From Euryodendron excelsum (Eukaryota > Streptophyta > Magnoliopsida > Ericales > Pentaphylacaceae): 64,000 nucleotides of DNA. This document shows, piece after piece, positions 1-11,815 of this stretch. Location of the stretch: assembly GCA_033060915.1 (NCBI GenBank), contig CM065379.1, forward strand, positions 40,251,818-40,315,817, read 5' to 3'. Each line of letters begins with the position of its first letter. Positions within the stretch are counted from its first letter, which is position 1. The notes beneath the pieces were generated by a model, which was not told the origin of the DNA, searched no databases, and saw nothing but the letters and a program-made list of their open reading frames with translations. Made by a program: the position numbers and the translations under genes.

Positions 1-611
1 TAAGATATTCAGGTTGGATATCTTTAAGGCTTAGAAGTGTAATCTAAAAGTTTTGTATTTTTGTAATTCTATTGGGTAAGGATTTCATATTAGGGTGTAT
101 AGGATATGAGATTACAGAGAAGTTTATGAGATTGGGTAGTATTATAAGAGATTAAAATTAAAATGGGGAGTATTTCGACCTTTCTAGTGTTTTGGATAAC
201 CTAATTGGTTTAAATTATAAAAACAGGACTTTAAATTCTTGACCGTCTCACATAATAAGAAATGAGAGAAAATAATCGCAATATACTGGGCAAAAAAACA
301 AAAATAAGAAAAGCCAACGAACTAATTCCTTCTATAATCCAAATTCTTTCAAATTGAATAAGGATTACTAAGGTTGGATATCTAACTTAGAGGTATATAT
401 GCAACGGGATTTTTAGGCGTTTGAGTGGTTTAGAATTGGATGATTTATTTTGTAGGAGTGATATAAAGAATTTGATAGGTGAAGAGATGGACTATTAGGA
501 ATAGGTTTTAAGGGTTATGGTAACTACTAACTAGCATTAGGGTGTGTTGCAAAAAGGCTTCGGACTATACAAATAGAGGAATTAAAATCAAGTTGTGTAT
601 ATGAGTTGAGA

Positions 612-905
612 TATACCTCAATTATCAAGTTGTCATTTTTTTTAAAGATGCAATGTTCCAAATTTATTTCCAAACTAATGTTGGGAGACTAATAAGAATC
701 CATACACTTCTCATTAATCAAAATCTAGAGAGAAAAAAAAATTAAAAGAAAGGAAAAAAAATATGATACCTCAACTATCTAGTAGTGTCATTTTTTTTTA
801 TGATTTTCATTTTTCTTCTAAGATGCAATGTTCTAAAATTATTTTAGAAGTAGAATTTACACTAATAAGCATGCATACACATCTCATTAAACAAATCTCC
901 ATAAA
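612..905. repeat. imperfect tandem duplication, about 150-bp unit
   Basis: Two neighbouring copies share, in the same order, a 'cctcaa-tatc' start, a T-run, the word aagatgcaatgttc, an 'actaat' segment, 'catacac-tctcatta' and a purine-rich A-tail. The second copy begins near 765. Indels and substitutions show that the duplication is not recent. Confidence 0.55.
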
Positions 906-1816
906 AAAAAAATTACAAAAAAAAAAGATAAAAAGGAAAAAAAATATTAGCAATTACGTCTTTCATCAAGCATGTTGGTGGTTGTTTAAGGTTGTGTTGG
1001 GTTCATTGCCATGTAATCCACCAAAAGAAATAAAGCAAGAAAAATAAAATAACCACACAAAAAAATAAAAAATGCGCAACTCATATTCCATGTCATGATA
1101 GCAGGGCTACATGACCTCTAAGCCCAAGCTCCATCCATCTCCTCCCATCCAAGCCAAAAGGTCTACCCCAGAAGCTCATTCATGCCTTTCAAACTCTGCA
1201 CACTTCTTTGTCTTCAATGCCTTTGGCTGATTTAGTCAGTAGTCACACATCAATGTCAAGTTTCAATCGACAGACTTGGTCGAATTATGATTATACAAAC
1301 AGAAGAAAGGCCCTGACCCGGCCAATTATTGTATATACAACCCAATAATTGAAAACAAATTATATAGAAACAACTTACATAGGAATGAACTAGAAGTGGT
1401 GGCACACACAATGTATACACTCACGACTCTCACTTATCTCATTAATTTTATGCTCTCAAAGTTAATTGAGTTAGATTAAAATTACTATTTTGTCTTTTAT
1501 AATAGGCTTTAGCAAACAGTTTCACCAAATCTCAAGTGTTTGCTTTTTATAATAATATAGATTAATGACCAAGTCAATAGGTTGAAACTAGGGATATGAG
1601 CCGGCCATGAGCATTTAACCACATGTAGAGATAATAACAGTCATTAACAATCCATCCATCCATGGAAGCATCGCAGATAGTTAAAATAAAAATAATTTAA
1701 GGTAGAAAATATCCATCCATGGCAATAAAGATAAAACTAGGAATACATGCACATTCCCGGATGAGAAGATAAAACTAGTAATAAATGCACATTCCCTTGA
1801 TAAAAACTAGGAATAC

Positions 1817-1820
<4 letters not shown>

Positions 1821-1858
<38 letters not shown>
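1821..1858. repeat. (GA)n microsatellite
   Basis: An almost perfect GA dinucleotide run of about 38 bp. It creates an artefactual Arg-Glu reading frame. Confidence 0.95.
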
Positions 1859-1860
<2 letters not shown>

Positions 1861-2180
1861 TGGAACACTAACCTTGCAGACATTCAAGCTGGAAAGAGAG
1901 GAAGTCTGAGCTCTTCCAATGTGTTCTTATCTGAGAAAAAGAGAGAGAGCAGGCCCAGAAAAAAAAAAAAAAATCAAAGGTGCATTGAAAATAAAAGGAA
2001 TTTTGGAAAAACATAATAAAATTTCTAAAATTATAGACAAATCAGCAGCAGCATATACCATTTCTTTGCTATAATGAAATCAACCTTGAAAGAGGCAACT
2101 CAGAATTTTGTTTAATTTCTACTACAAAAGGTTAGTAACATGATCCAGGCAACTCACTGAAACAAAAATGAGAATCTACA

Positions 2181-2184
<4 letters not shown>

Positions 2185-2239
<55 letters not shown>
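2185..2239. repeat. (AG)n microsatellite
   Basis: A perfect AG dinucleotide run of about 55 bp, flanked by A-rich non-coding DNA. Confidence 0.95.
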
Positions 2240-2241
<2 letters not shown>

Positions 2242-3059
2242 AGGGTGCATTGCAAATCATTTTTCAGCATCAACAAATCATACCCAAAAAAAAGGACCAA
2301 CCCAAAAAAAAGCATGTGTAAATAAATTTATCAAATGAAAAGAATCAACAAATCAGCAGCATTTTTTTTACTTTAATGTAATCAATCATGAAAGAGATAA
2401 CATAGAAATTTAATTTCTTTCTCCTACAAAAGTTTCATAACTAATTCGGTTGTAGAGATATCATATGCAAGGTACAAATTAATTTCTGGTGACAGAGTTT
2501 ATGACTCATGTATAAGTCCTTACCACTATCCCCAACATTCAACTATTCTGTATGTATTCTTGCTTCCCCACAACTAATTAAACATCTGGTGATTGAAATT
2601 TTAGAAATTGAGCTATGTCTATGATCTAGTTTGCTGAACTAAATTTCATCCAAGCCCCAGAGCATGGTCAAACATCAGTGAAATCTAATTGATGTTTGGC
2701 TTTCTAGGTGAGGCAATTTCAAATTTGGAATTCACCTTGAGTTGAAAAAATTCGAATTCCAAATTTCATAAACACTAGAAATAAACTAGGATAGAGAAAC
2801 TCCAAGAATGAATTCACGAGCTTGAAAATGAAAAAAAAGAAAAGAAAAAGTGTAATCCCAAATGACCAAATAATTATTGAACTGTTTTGTACTACATAAT
2901 TCAAGGAAGTAGTGAAAATCCCGTCAACAAAGCCATGAGAATCTGATATAATTCATACCAAATACAATGATCAGACAATTTCGAATCAATGAATTATAGA
3001 TTTTCTGTAGCTTCTGGCTAATCCCACAGCAGTAGAGACTATTTCTAATCATTAACTAA

Positions 3060-3297
3060 CAAAATGCAAATACGCTGTTCCAAAGAAAAACAGGGTAAGA
3101 ATTTACCTCCTCACAGACATCGTCACTATGCTCTGATGTTCCATATGCGGTTGTTCAAAGCCCATGCTGCCTCCATCTTCAGAGAAAAGGAAGCTGGTTG
3201 TGTATTGATTAACCCCAGAGAGAGAGAGAGAGAGAGAGTAACTCAAAGGAGGAGAAGAAGAAGAATTAGGACAAGAGAGATCGATAGAATATATTAG
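3060..3297 (-). other. possible transcript leader on the minus strand
   Basis: Read on the minus strand there is an AT-rich stretch, a long CT-rich leader including a (CT)n run (about 3,219-3,238), then an ATG in good context opening a 16-codon frame (MEAAWALNNRIWNIRA, then stop). A good splice-donor-like AG|GTAAAT follows near 3,100. This order (CT-rich leader, short ORF, donor) is common in plant 5' UTR exons. No downstream coding exon could be recognised between 3,060 and 1, so this is only a candidate for a non-coding or decayed transcription unit. Confidence 0.2.
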
Positions 3298-4059
3298 TAA
3301 ATATTTTACCGTTAAGTTTTTGAAATTTCAAATTAGTCTCTGAAATTTCAAAACTACAAAACAAGTCTCTGATATCTGTCGCTTCACCTCTCTCTCTATT
3401 CTGTACGCATATCATTTAAAAATTACCGTTGTGGATTCGAAAATTCAAAATTTCAAGAAGTTTTCAAATTATATTATGATTTCCTGAGTGTTGTAGTTTT
3501 AGCATTTTCAATATATTCTAACAGGTTCCAATTTTAAGTTTTAAATATAAAAATGCTCAGATTTTCCCACAAAATTTTCTCTCAGAAACAAAGGGAAATT
3601 TGATGTAATCGAGATCTGTACATAGAACTCCATTTGCTCGACACCAAGGGTAGCAACAACATTACAGTTTTTGGAGGTTAACACTTCTGCACTCACATGG
3701 CAACGCTCCTGATATGGGCCAGATGCAGGAGCTCTTCATTGAGCTAAGAGTCACATTATGAGGTTCTCTTCATCAAACATATATGAATATCTACATCGTA
3801 TATGTCTATGTATATGTCTTTTATGATTGTTTTGGAGTTTGGTTCTGATGGGTTTTGTATCTGTTTGTGAACGGGACTGCATCCATATTTGTGATTTATG
3901 ATTTCGAAATCTAAGTAACCTTTCTTTTCGACTGAAATTAATGTGTTTTACTTTTATGTCAATTCGTGTTTTGTTTTGGGTTGGTTTTTAATAGGGTTGA
4001 AATTGTTTTTTTTTTATTTTTTTATCCTTACATGCTATTGAAGACTGAAATTGATTTTG

Positions 4060-4560
4060 TGTATGTGTGGAATTGATTTTTTGAAAGCATGGTGGGAGGT
4101 TTGTTTTACTCTCTTCCTCTTCTATTTTTCTTCAGCATGCATGGGTGTTGACGAAATTGGTTAAATCGCTAGAGATTTTAGTTTTGTTTTTCTGTTTTGA
4201 ACATTTTTTTGCTGCAATATGGGGTTTGTTGCTATTATTCATGTCTTGCATTTCTGTCTATTCATGAATTGTAGTGATGGATTAGCCAACTTCAAAGCCA
4301 TAGTTTTGCTTGCCTACTTGTTTCTTCTTTCCTTCTTTTCAAGTTTAATTGTTAGATATTTCTTTTGTTTGTGAAATGTACTGGGATGGTACTGCCATAC
4401 TAACTGAAAGTTTTAACAGACATTTTGAAATGGAGGGAATAGAGTCATTTATGTCTTTTCAGGTTCTTATTTTTGGGAATTTGTTCCTTCAAATGAGCTT
4501 ATTATTCCAATTATTGAACGTTACATTTTTAGATTAAGTCATTTGAAAATGATAGGTGTG
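4060..4560 (+). repeat. old direct duplication, copy 1
   Basis: This segment and 7,040-7,610 share a series of words in the same order: 'gcaatatgggg-ttgtt', 'ttattcatg', 'gtactgggat', 'tttcaggttc', and a shared tail 'aagt-tctgaaaatg'-like. Both are T-rich with no coding frame and resemble intron sequence. The two copies flank the LINE remnant. The 760 bp upstream (3,298-4,059) contain no recognisable gene. Confidence 0.5.
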
Positions 4561-4902
4561 GATGGAATGAGACTAAGCTTGTTTTTTAAAGATTAAGCTG
4601 TTGTCAATTCCGACATGCCAATCCTTATGACTTAGCATATGAAACCTTGGTGGACATAGTTTGGTTACATGTCCCACATAGCAATTGTTTGAAACAAAAG
4701 TCGCCTTGTACACTGTTGTGGCCTCGTTCTCGATTATGAAGTCCTTGATCTGCTTCTAATCAAAATACAACTTGGTCAAAACAATTTTATTTGGTGATTA
4801 ATCAATATATGTTTAGTTATTTGAATTACGTAATATATATTTACTCTGACTATGGAAAACGGTGTCTTTTTAGTTCTTATCACTGGCCATCAGTTTTACA
4901 GA

Positions 4903-5006
4903 GAGATAATGGGCCTTAAAGTTTCCTCAACTAATCCTATAGCCATTGAAATCTGAGATAATGGGCCTTAAAGTTTCCTTAACTAATCCTATAGCCATTG
5001 GAATTT
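4903..5006. repeat. 52-bp unit, two tandem copies
   Basis: The word gagataatgggccttaaag starts at 4,903 and again at 4,955, and the two 52-bp units differ at only a few positions. This is a simple local tandem duplication. Confidence 0.85.
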
Positions 5007-5164
5007 GACTAGTGCATGGTTGTAATTGAAGACCTTCACTATTTCCCCCCCATGAGTAGGTGCATAAGTTCACCATATAATATTCTCTCAAAGATGTTTT
5101 GAGGAGAGGGGACCAAATTTTAACCGTTGGGCTTATATGCAGAAAATATTATTTTTATGTTGTA

Positions 5165-6650
5165 AATTCAGGTATGAGACGGAAGAATGGTAACTCTAGT
5201 GGAATGATTATCAAAATTGACCTTGAAAAGGCTTATCATATGATTACTTGGGGCATCATTCAGAAAACTAAAATAGATCTTAACTTTTCTGATAACTAGA
5301 TAAACCTCATTAAGAGTTGTATCACTGTATTCAACTGTTCTTTGCTATAGAATGGGGAAGCCCTGCCGTCCTTTCTGCCTGGAAGAGGATTAAGGCAGGG
5401 TGACCCCTTTCCCCATATGTTTTGTCTTCTGTTTTCAACTGTTCTCTGCTTTAAGGAATGGTATACGTCTATCCCATCTTTTTTATGCTAACGACCTTAT
5501 TCTCTTTTCTAGAGATAATGAGAAGAATTGTGATGTTAGAATGGAAGTGTTAAATGGATTTTGCTATCTCTCTGATCAAAAAATGTATTTTTAGAAATCT
5601 CGAATGTTTGTTTCCCCAAACATGCTCAGAAACAAGGCTATTGCACTTAACCTCAAACAATCTTATCAATGACTTGAGTAACTATCTGAGTACATCTCTG
5701 TCTCATAATAGAGTGTACAAAGCCTCCTCTGATAAGAAGATCATTGAAAAATTCAACAGAAGCTTGTTGGGTGGTAGACCAAACTTCTATTTCTCACTGG
5801 TAGATCTACTTCAGTGGAATCTGTAGCTTCTAAGATCCCCAATTACAGTATGCATTATATAGCTCTCCCTATTTCTGTCTGTGATAAGATTGATAAGTTG
5901 AACAGAAACTTCCTTCGGGCGATTGCAATAAGGTTTGCACAAGTACAAAACATGGGGACCTTGGCATTAGGATAGATAGAAATAACAACCTAGCTATGCT
6001 TTCCATGTTTGGCTAGAAAATGACAGAGAAAACAAACCTTAATGGACAAGAGTCCTTATGGAAAAATACCGTCATAATCATAACCTCAGGACCTTTCCTA
6101 ATAAAAATGTAGCATGTCCTATTTGGAGAAGCATACTGAAAACCAAAGACATCCTCCAAAGAGGCATCAAAGAGATATGGTTCTACCATCCCTAACATTT
6201 CTCTTTGGATTGATTGGTGGTGTGGCTCAAAGCCACTTGCCCATGCTAATCCTGGTCCTCATATGATCATATTATTGAAACTGATAAAGTAGAGAGTATT
6301 CTTGATTATGGCATTTGGAAAGAATGGAAAATGTTTTAAAAATACTGGGTCTTATAGAGAAATCCTCAACACTCCTGTTCCTTACTTACACTATATAAAC
6401 GCTGTGGCACCCCCACTTAGGGTCTGAATGCGAATGGAAAATCTAGTACCAAGTCTGTTTTTGAGATGCTTGTTCGAGATCAAAAACGATTTGGTGAACT
6501 GGATTACGGGAACTTAGTTTTCATTGTTATTTGGGTGGCTTTGCAGTATAGATTACTTTCTAACTTTGTCAGGCAATCAAGAGGATTGACTCAATAAACT
6601 GAATGTGGAAGATGTCCTAGTCCCATGGAGGAAATTCATATGTGAATAAG
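5165..6650 (+). pseudogene. decayed L1-type LINE (RT to C-terminal region)
   Basis: Fragments in shifting frames follow the order of a plant L1-type reverse transcriptase. IKIDLEKAYHMITWG (about 5,212-5,256) is the RT motif that carries the first catalytic Asp. LRQGDPFP (near 5,390) follows. A YANDLILFS segment (near 5,490) corresponds to the usual F/Y-ADD box, with the first Asp replaced by Asn. A region then reads like the '...DKIDKLNRNFLR' connection and 'WIDWWCG' (near 6,205), typical of the stretch before the C-terminal zinc-finger region. A Cys-rich ECGRCPSP-like remnant lies near 6,600. Multiple frameshifts and stops and the lack of an ORF1 or endonuclease make this a dead, 5'-truncated copy. 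No target-site duplication or poly-A tail was resolved. Confidence 0.75.
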
Positions 6651-7039
6651 GTTTGTTTCCTTGGTGAGATTGAATTGTGTTTGTGGTTTTTCTTTGGCCA
6701 ATTCTTATTCTGTTATGACTTAATTTTTTTGCTTTTTTATGTTTGTTGATGTAATTGGTCTGTGGCTTTTTGAAAGGGATGGTTTGCTTTTAAGTGTATT
6801 GGAATGACTGCATGTGTTGATTCTTCTATGATAGTATTGAAATTAATTTTTCCTGTTTGTCTTTCTCTCCCACTTTGTGTCTGCACTCGTGCATGTATTT
6901 TCTCTATTTTGTTCATTCTAAAACTTTGGTGGTATCAGGGGTCCTTTTTACATTATATTTGTTGCTTCTTGTCCCTGGTCTCATTGTATATTACTTGCAT
7001 ACCCTTTTCTGATTGTGTATTTGTGTTCTAATCTGATTT

Positions 7040-7610
7040 CCTGAAATCATGCTGGAAGGTTTTGTTTACATTTGTCCATCATTTGCTTTGCTTTTCTTTT
7101 TCTTCTATTTCCTCCACACATGCATGTGTGTTAGGCCTGCTGGTGAAATTTGTTAAATTCCCTCAGTCTTGAGTTTGTTTGCCCTTTCAAACTTCTATGG
7201 GTTGCAATATGGGGCTTGTTACTCTTATTCATGGTCTGCATCATTTCTTTGTAAGTTCTAGTGATTGATATGCCAACTACAAACCCCTAGTTTTTTTCTT
7301 TGTGTTTTTGGTTTTGCCGTTTTGGTTGCCTGTTGCTAGTTTTCTTCTTTTCTTTTCTGCAAGGCTTATAACTTTTGGATCTTTCTTCTACTCGTGTACT
7401 GGGATATTTTTTGGGATTATATGTCTATATATATTGAAGTTTTAGTATGGATTGGAAAATGGTGGGAAGGGGGTTGATCTTTTGGCTTTTCAGGTTCATA
7501 TGATTTTTAATTTGTTGCTTCGAATGGACTTGTTATTCATATCAAGTTATTAACCATAAGGTTTTCAGAATAAGTTGTCTGAAAATGCTTGTACTTTGAT
7601 TTGGTAGTGT
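7040..7610 (+). repeat. old direct duplication, copy 2
   Basis: Diverged second copy of 4,060-4,560 in the same orientation, separated from it by the LINE remnant and about 0.9 kb of other sequence. It has no coding frame. Confidence 0.5.
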
Positions 7611-9099
7611 ATTAGCAGGTGGTGGTATTTGGTTATTCCCCCTGTGGAATTTAACTTTCAGCTGATATGTAAAAGCCTTTATAGGGTAACAATTCAACGC
7701 ATTTAGTACAACTCAGAACTTATTTTTCAGTATTGATTTAGTACATTTTGCTATTTTGCAGCTATGATTTTTCAAAGTATGGAGCACCTTTGGTAACGAA
7801 AGAGGCCAACCTTCAAGGCTTTATATGAACTAATACTCATTAACTTTGCTATTGAAAAAATTTAGGGAAATACAAAGAAAAGATTAAGTGAAATAAGATT
7901 CTAATTGTTGCCATGCTCTATTTATCCAACTCATTGCTCAACATACTTTTTTGGCTCATTGCCTAGTTCTGTTCCTGCAAATGGTTACTGCTTTGATTAT
8001 GAACAACCAAACATAGGGGTTATCTACAAAGAGATTTATACTTGTATCCTAATTATTTAATTTCCCTGGTTTGGATAATTCTGAATCTAAGGATTTTTCC
8101 TTTTTGATATTTGTGTAATAGGGTTTGATGTAAAGATTAGAATTGGAAGTGAGCTTGAAAGACAAAATATCCAGTATTTTGTTCTAATCTACATGAGGGG
8201 GATAGCTACCACCCTGTCTTCATTTGGAGTACTTCCTTTTACACGCTTTTTTTTTTGGTAAGACTTTTGTAATGTAAACGATTTTAATCATCATTTTCTA
8301 TATTCTATTTGGTTGTTTCACTTGCCAAAAGAAGGACCTGAAAGCCCTGGTTTGTCTTTGGTTGTTGAACCTAATTTTTTTTTACTTACAAACTATAATG
8401 TTCTCATATTTGTAAATCATTAACTCGAAAAAAACTTCACTCCAATATGGAGGTTTCTTGATTAATATGTTTTAGCTCAACTAATTTACATTTTAGAAAT
8501 TCATGTGTCATTCTTGAGGTAATAAAACTATGAACCTTCATGGTTGATTATGTGTGCTTTCCAGTGCTTTCATTTATCTCTAAACTTAGATTTTAATGAC
8601 CTTGATGCCAAGATGAATTTTGCTAACAAAGCTTTACACTTTTTTTGTGTTTGGATGAGTCTGCATAGTAATTTGAAGAAATGCATGGTTCATGAAGCCA
8701 TTTTGAGGGAACAGGTTTGTAGTTCTTGCTATGTGATCTTAGATCCATGCATTCGTAAAATATTTTGTCAATTTTTTTAAAGCAAACTTTTTCTTTCCCT
8801 TGTTTTCGTGGAATTTCTGAAGCTGTGAAGTATTTTGACTTATTGTCTAGAAAATTATGCTCGAGTTCCTTTTTCAAGTGTATCTGAGGTAAATAGTAGA
8901 ATTTGATTCTATTGAAAAAGTTTCACTTATCTGTTTTTAACTAGCGCGCACGCACACACACGTTTTCTTTCCCTTGCGGGCTTGTGGCCTCTATAGCTCT
9001 TCCAAATTCTTTTTTTTGTCCTCAGCCTCACTTAAATTATTTAGAAAAGCTCGTCTAGAAACTACCCTTACACAGATATGAATACTTTTAGAAGAACCA
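7611..9099. other. intergenic, no gene recognised
   Basis: AT-rich sequence with no supported gene. One exon-like piece lies at about 8,590-8,714 on +: it follows an AG, is open in one frame (DFNDLDAKMNFANK...), and ends at ACAG|GTTTG. It matches no family I recognise and could be chance. A short (CA/CG)n-like tract is present at about 8,945-8,962. Confidence 0.4.
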
Positions 9100-9387
9100 T
9101 GTTTAAAACCATATATATAAAGAGTCTCGATCTCACGAGAACATGCTCGTGATAATGTGACGAGCGTACTACGTGTCATCCTCACAGCCACTATTTTGTG
9201 GTCACACAAGCCAAATTTTTTAGAGTTATTTCAGAAGCTGAATTGGCTAATTAATAGAGATGAGAGAAAATAAAGAGAGACCACTCTCTCTGACCCTTTT
9301 CATCTTTCTCTCGCCACCTTTATTTTCACATTTCTTCATAGAGTCTTTGATTCTTTTTTTTTTCTTCACCTCTCTCATCAGCCATCA

Positions 9388-9391
<4 letters not shown>

Positions 9392-9472
<81 letters not shown>
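9392..9472. repeat. compound (TC)n-(TA)n microsatellite
   Basis: TC repeats from about 9,392 to 9,454 run directly into TA repeats to 9,472. The open frames in this region on both strands (Ser-Leu or Arg-Glu repeats) are artefacts of the repeat. Confidence 0.95.
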
Positions 9473-9473
<1 letters not shown>

Positions 9474-9547
9474 TGTACCTGAGTTTGGATGTCTGAAACT
9501 CCGAAGACCTCACTGCGAATGATAGCTTCATCAACGTCGATCTGAAA

Positions 9548-9685
9548 ATGGGAATCGAGGAAGCTGAGAAGACGAAGAGCAAGTTTTCAAGTGGAAGTGA
9601 AATCTCTCTTTGCAGGGCGAGGTCGGCTCTGAAGAGAAGCGAATGGAGCCTTTTAAGGCTCTTATCAACTTCTTTTCTCCAATAA
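9548..9685 (+). other. 45-codon open stretch inside the TIR candidate, unknown
   Basis: ATG to TAA frame beginning MGIEEAEKTKSKFSSGSE, rich in Ser, Lys and Arg, in sequence visibly less AT-rich than its surroundings. The opposite strand is also open here. No family is recognised. It could be a captured gene fragment or a chance ORF, so I do not call it a gene. Confidence 0.2.
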
Positions 9686-10800
9686 AATCTTTGATTCATG
9701 ACCCAGTTTCTTTAATTTCGAAAATGACTGGTGATGATGTTACTAAAGTCGATTCTAAAGCTTCATGACCCAAATTGTAATATGATTGAGCTCTCCCACT
9801 ACCTGCAATAAAGAATCAATGTATTAGCAAGTGTAGTTGAAAAACAATAATATTGTAGATGGGTATAATTATTATATATATTTTTAGAGTAGTTACAGTA
9901 ATATTACCATGATTAACTGAGCCCCTTCTTTAAACCATTATTGACAGGTGATTAGGTTTTCAAGATTAACAAATTAGAGACCTTTGATTTTCACAATTAT
10001 TCAAGAAGCTTTTAAATAAGAAAATTAAAAAATGCTTTGTAAAACACTCAGTACATTTACATAAAACATGTAGTACATAATATATATACACACACGAAGC
10101 ATGAATATTAGTGTTGTCTAACTAATGTTAGACTATATATGATGAAGCCGGAATGAAATAAAAAATTCGATAATCATATCTCATAATGATTCATTTGTGA
10201 AATATATACATGCACAAAAGAAATAAGAATTTGAACAACCCCTTGCTTCAATGATTTATTGAAATCACCTAGATAGCAAATAAAATTGATGAATCGAAGT
10301 TTAAGAATTAAAATAAAAAATTGACAGACAATTGGTTCCCGAGTTTAATTTACAGGTTATAAAGAAGAGATTAAGGTAATTAATTAAGTTTCTAATTAAA
10401 TTAATAGTTATTTATAAATAATTAAAGAAGAAATTTAAAGCTAGAGAGAATGAGACAAAGTTGTCATTATTTAATGTCTGTAATAAAATCTGTTTGAAGC
10501 CTTGAAGGGGAGAAGGTTGCTACAAAGTGAAGAAAAGTGAGGAACAAAAGTGGCTGAAAGGACTGCTAGGGCTTTTTTCCTATTCAGTAAGGTAAATATG
10601 GACTGAAGAATCGTATTCAACACAATTTAGCCAGTCAAAGATTCTTTTAGCCGGTCGAAAGTGGTTGGCTTAGCGTAGTGGCTCAAGTCATGACTCCACT
10701 TAAGCTACAAAATATTAGCTGTGAAGGCAACACATACATGCTCGTCATAATGTGATGAGCATCTTCTCATCAGATCGAGACTCATATATAAACCACTCAT

Positions 10801-11289
10801 AAAATCAGATTTTTCTAGTCCTCCATCTTTATAATTATGTCACTAAACGCTCAAAATGAAGATTTCTATCTGCTATGAATAAACATTAAACATAAAATCT
10901 TGAACATTATGAAAGTAGAGGAGTCTCAACTACGTCAAGTAGCTGATGCCTTAAAAAGAGTTCAAAATATGGAATTCAAGATGATGCAGAATTTGAGTGA
11001 TGTATTAAATTAATAAGACCCAAATGGAAGATGCTTATGACAATGTCCTACAATGAAATGGCAACAGTGACTTGACCACAAGTGAGCCCCCTTATACCGG
11101 ATGGGAAGTCATAATGACGTGACTATCAAGCCCCTGTATGTACTTGACACTAACATTCTTGACTGTTCTCTCACCATCAAAGTTCAAATATTTTAGATAA
11201 ATACATGAAATCTTTTGCAAAGGCATGCAAAAAATTTGGAATAGACAAGGGGAGCAATTAAGTAGCCCTGTGCTAATTAAAATGGCATG
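10801..11289. other. intergenic, one tiny ORF
   Basis: Mostly AT-rich sequence. A 34-codon frame at 10,909-11,013 (+), beginning MKVEESQLRQVADALKR, looks like a short amphipathic helix but has no recognisable homology or gene context. Nothing else is supported. Confidence 0.35.
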
Positions 11290-11309
11290 ATTGTTATACT
11301 CACCAACAT

Positions 11310-11815
11310 AGGAATTGAAACGGAAAAACGTTTGCGAGAAATGCGGTCGAGGAATACAGGAATCAAGAAGTGGAGATGGGGCCGAAAAATATAGGGGAAG
11401 CGGAGAAACGGGAAATAGGATCTTAGTAAAAAATAAAAATAAACTTTTGCAAAACTTAGAATATGTTGGGTGTTCTTCTGTCGTGCGACCCGGCGGCTTA
11501 TGTGCGACCTGTGGCCCACGCCTCCTATTTGTTCAGGGCGGGCGGCGTGAACTCTGATTCGATCCGGGTATTCAATCCCGCCGCTGAGATGCTCAGTTGA
11601 CTCCTTAACCTTGATAAGAAGATGGCTTATTCAATAATTCGTGCATAAGGGTAAGGAACTTTGGATGAACTAATGCGAATGGGTGTAAGCCTCGCTGCTC
11701 GGAAACACCCAGTGCTGACCACACTGAGAGAGACGAAAGCGCAGGTAACGCCAGTTGGCGAAGTGGCGTTAAGCATCCCTAGCGGTACGAAAAGAGAGGT
11801 CATAATAAGAAATTT
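11310..11815. other. GC-richer block, probably organelle-derived (mitochondrial-like) DNA
   Basis: Composition changes abruptly from AT-rich nuclear intergenic DNA to a GC-richer segment with words such as gtgcgacccggcggc, ggcggcgtgaactctgattc and 'ctgctcggaaacaccc', which read like plant mitochondrial intron or intergenic sequence. A GTGCGAC start followed by structured GC-rich sequence is the usual 5' form of group II introns (consensus GUGYG). No organellar exon was identified with certainty. The alternative is a fragment of an unrecognised repeat. Confidence 0.4.

Larger units (their letters stand above)
1..3059. other. AT-rich intergenic DNA, no gene recognised
   Basis: No frame of convincing length or composition is present on either strand; the open frames are low-complexity (poly-Lys, Arg-Glu from GA repeats, Phe-rich). 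The stretch holds an imperfect direct repeat (612-905), two GA-type microsatellites and many A/T runs. I see no recognisable transposon ends. A somewhat less AT-rich segment near 1,100-1,260 has no readable coding capacity. Confidence 0.6.
9100..10800. mobile_element. candidate DNA transposon with long diverged inverted repeats
   Basis: About 9,105-9,215 and the reverse complement of about 10,690-10,797 share, in order, 'atatat', gagtctcgatct, a gagaa-atgctc word, 'ataatgtgacgagc'-like, 'tcacagc' and 'atattttgt'. The two arms are inverted and about 1.5 kb apart, as in a MULE-like or foldback element with long terminal inverted repeats. Each arm also contains a small internal hairpin (atgctcgt...acgagc). 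No transposase is present. The interior carries a CT/TA microsatellite and a short non-repetitive open stretch (9,548-9,685). Exact ends and a target-site duplication were not found, so the class is uncertain. Confidence 0.45.

Noticed and set aside
9260..9699. ORFs on both strands across the CT repeat
   Set aside because: Mostly Ser-Leu or Arg-Glu low complexity created by the microsatellite. Only the short 9,548-9,685 part is kept, as unknown.
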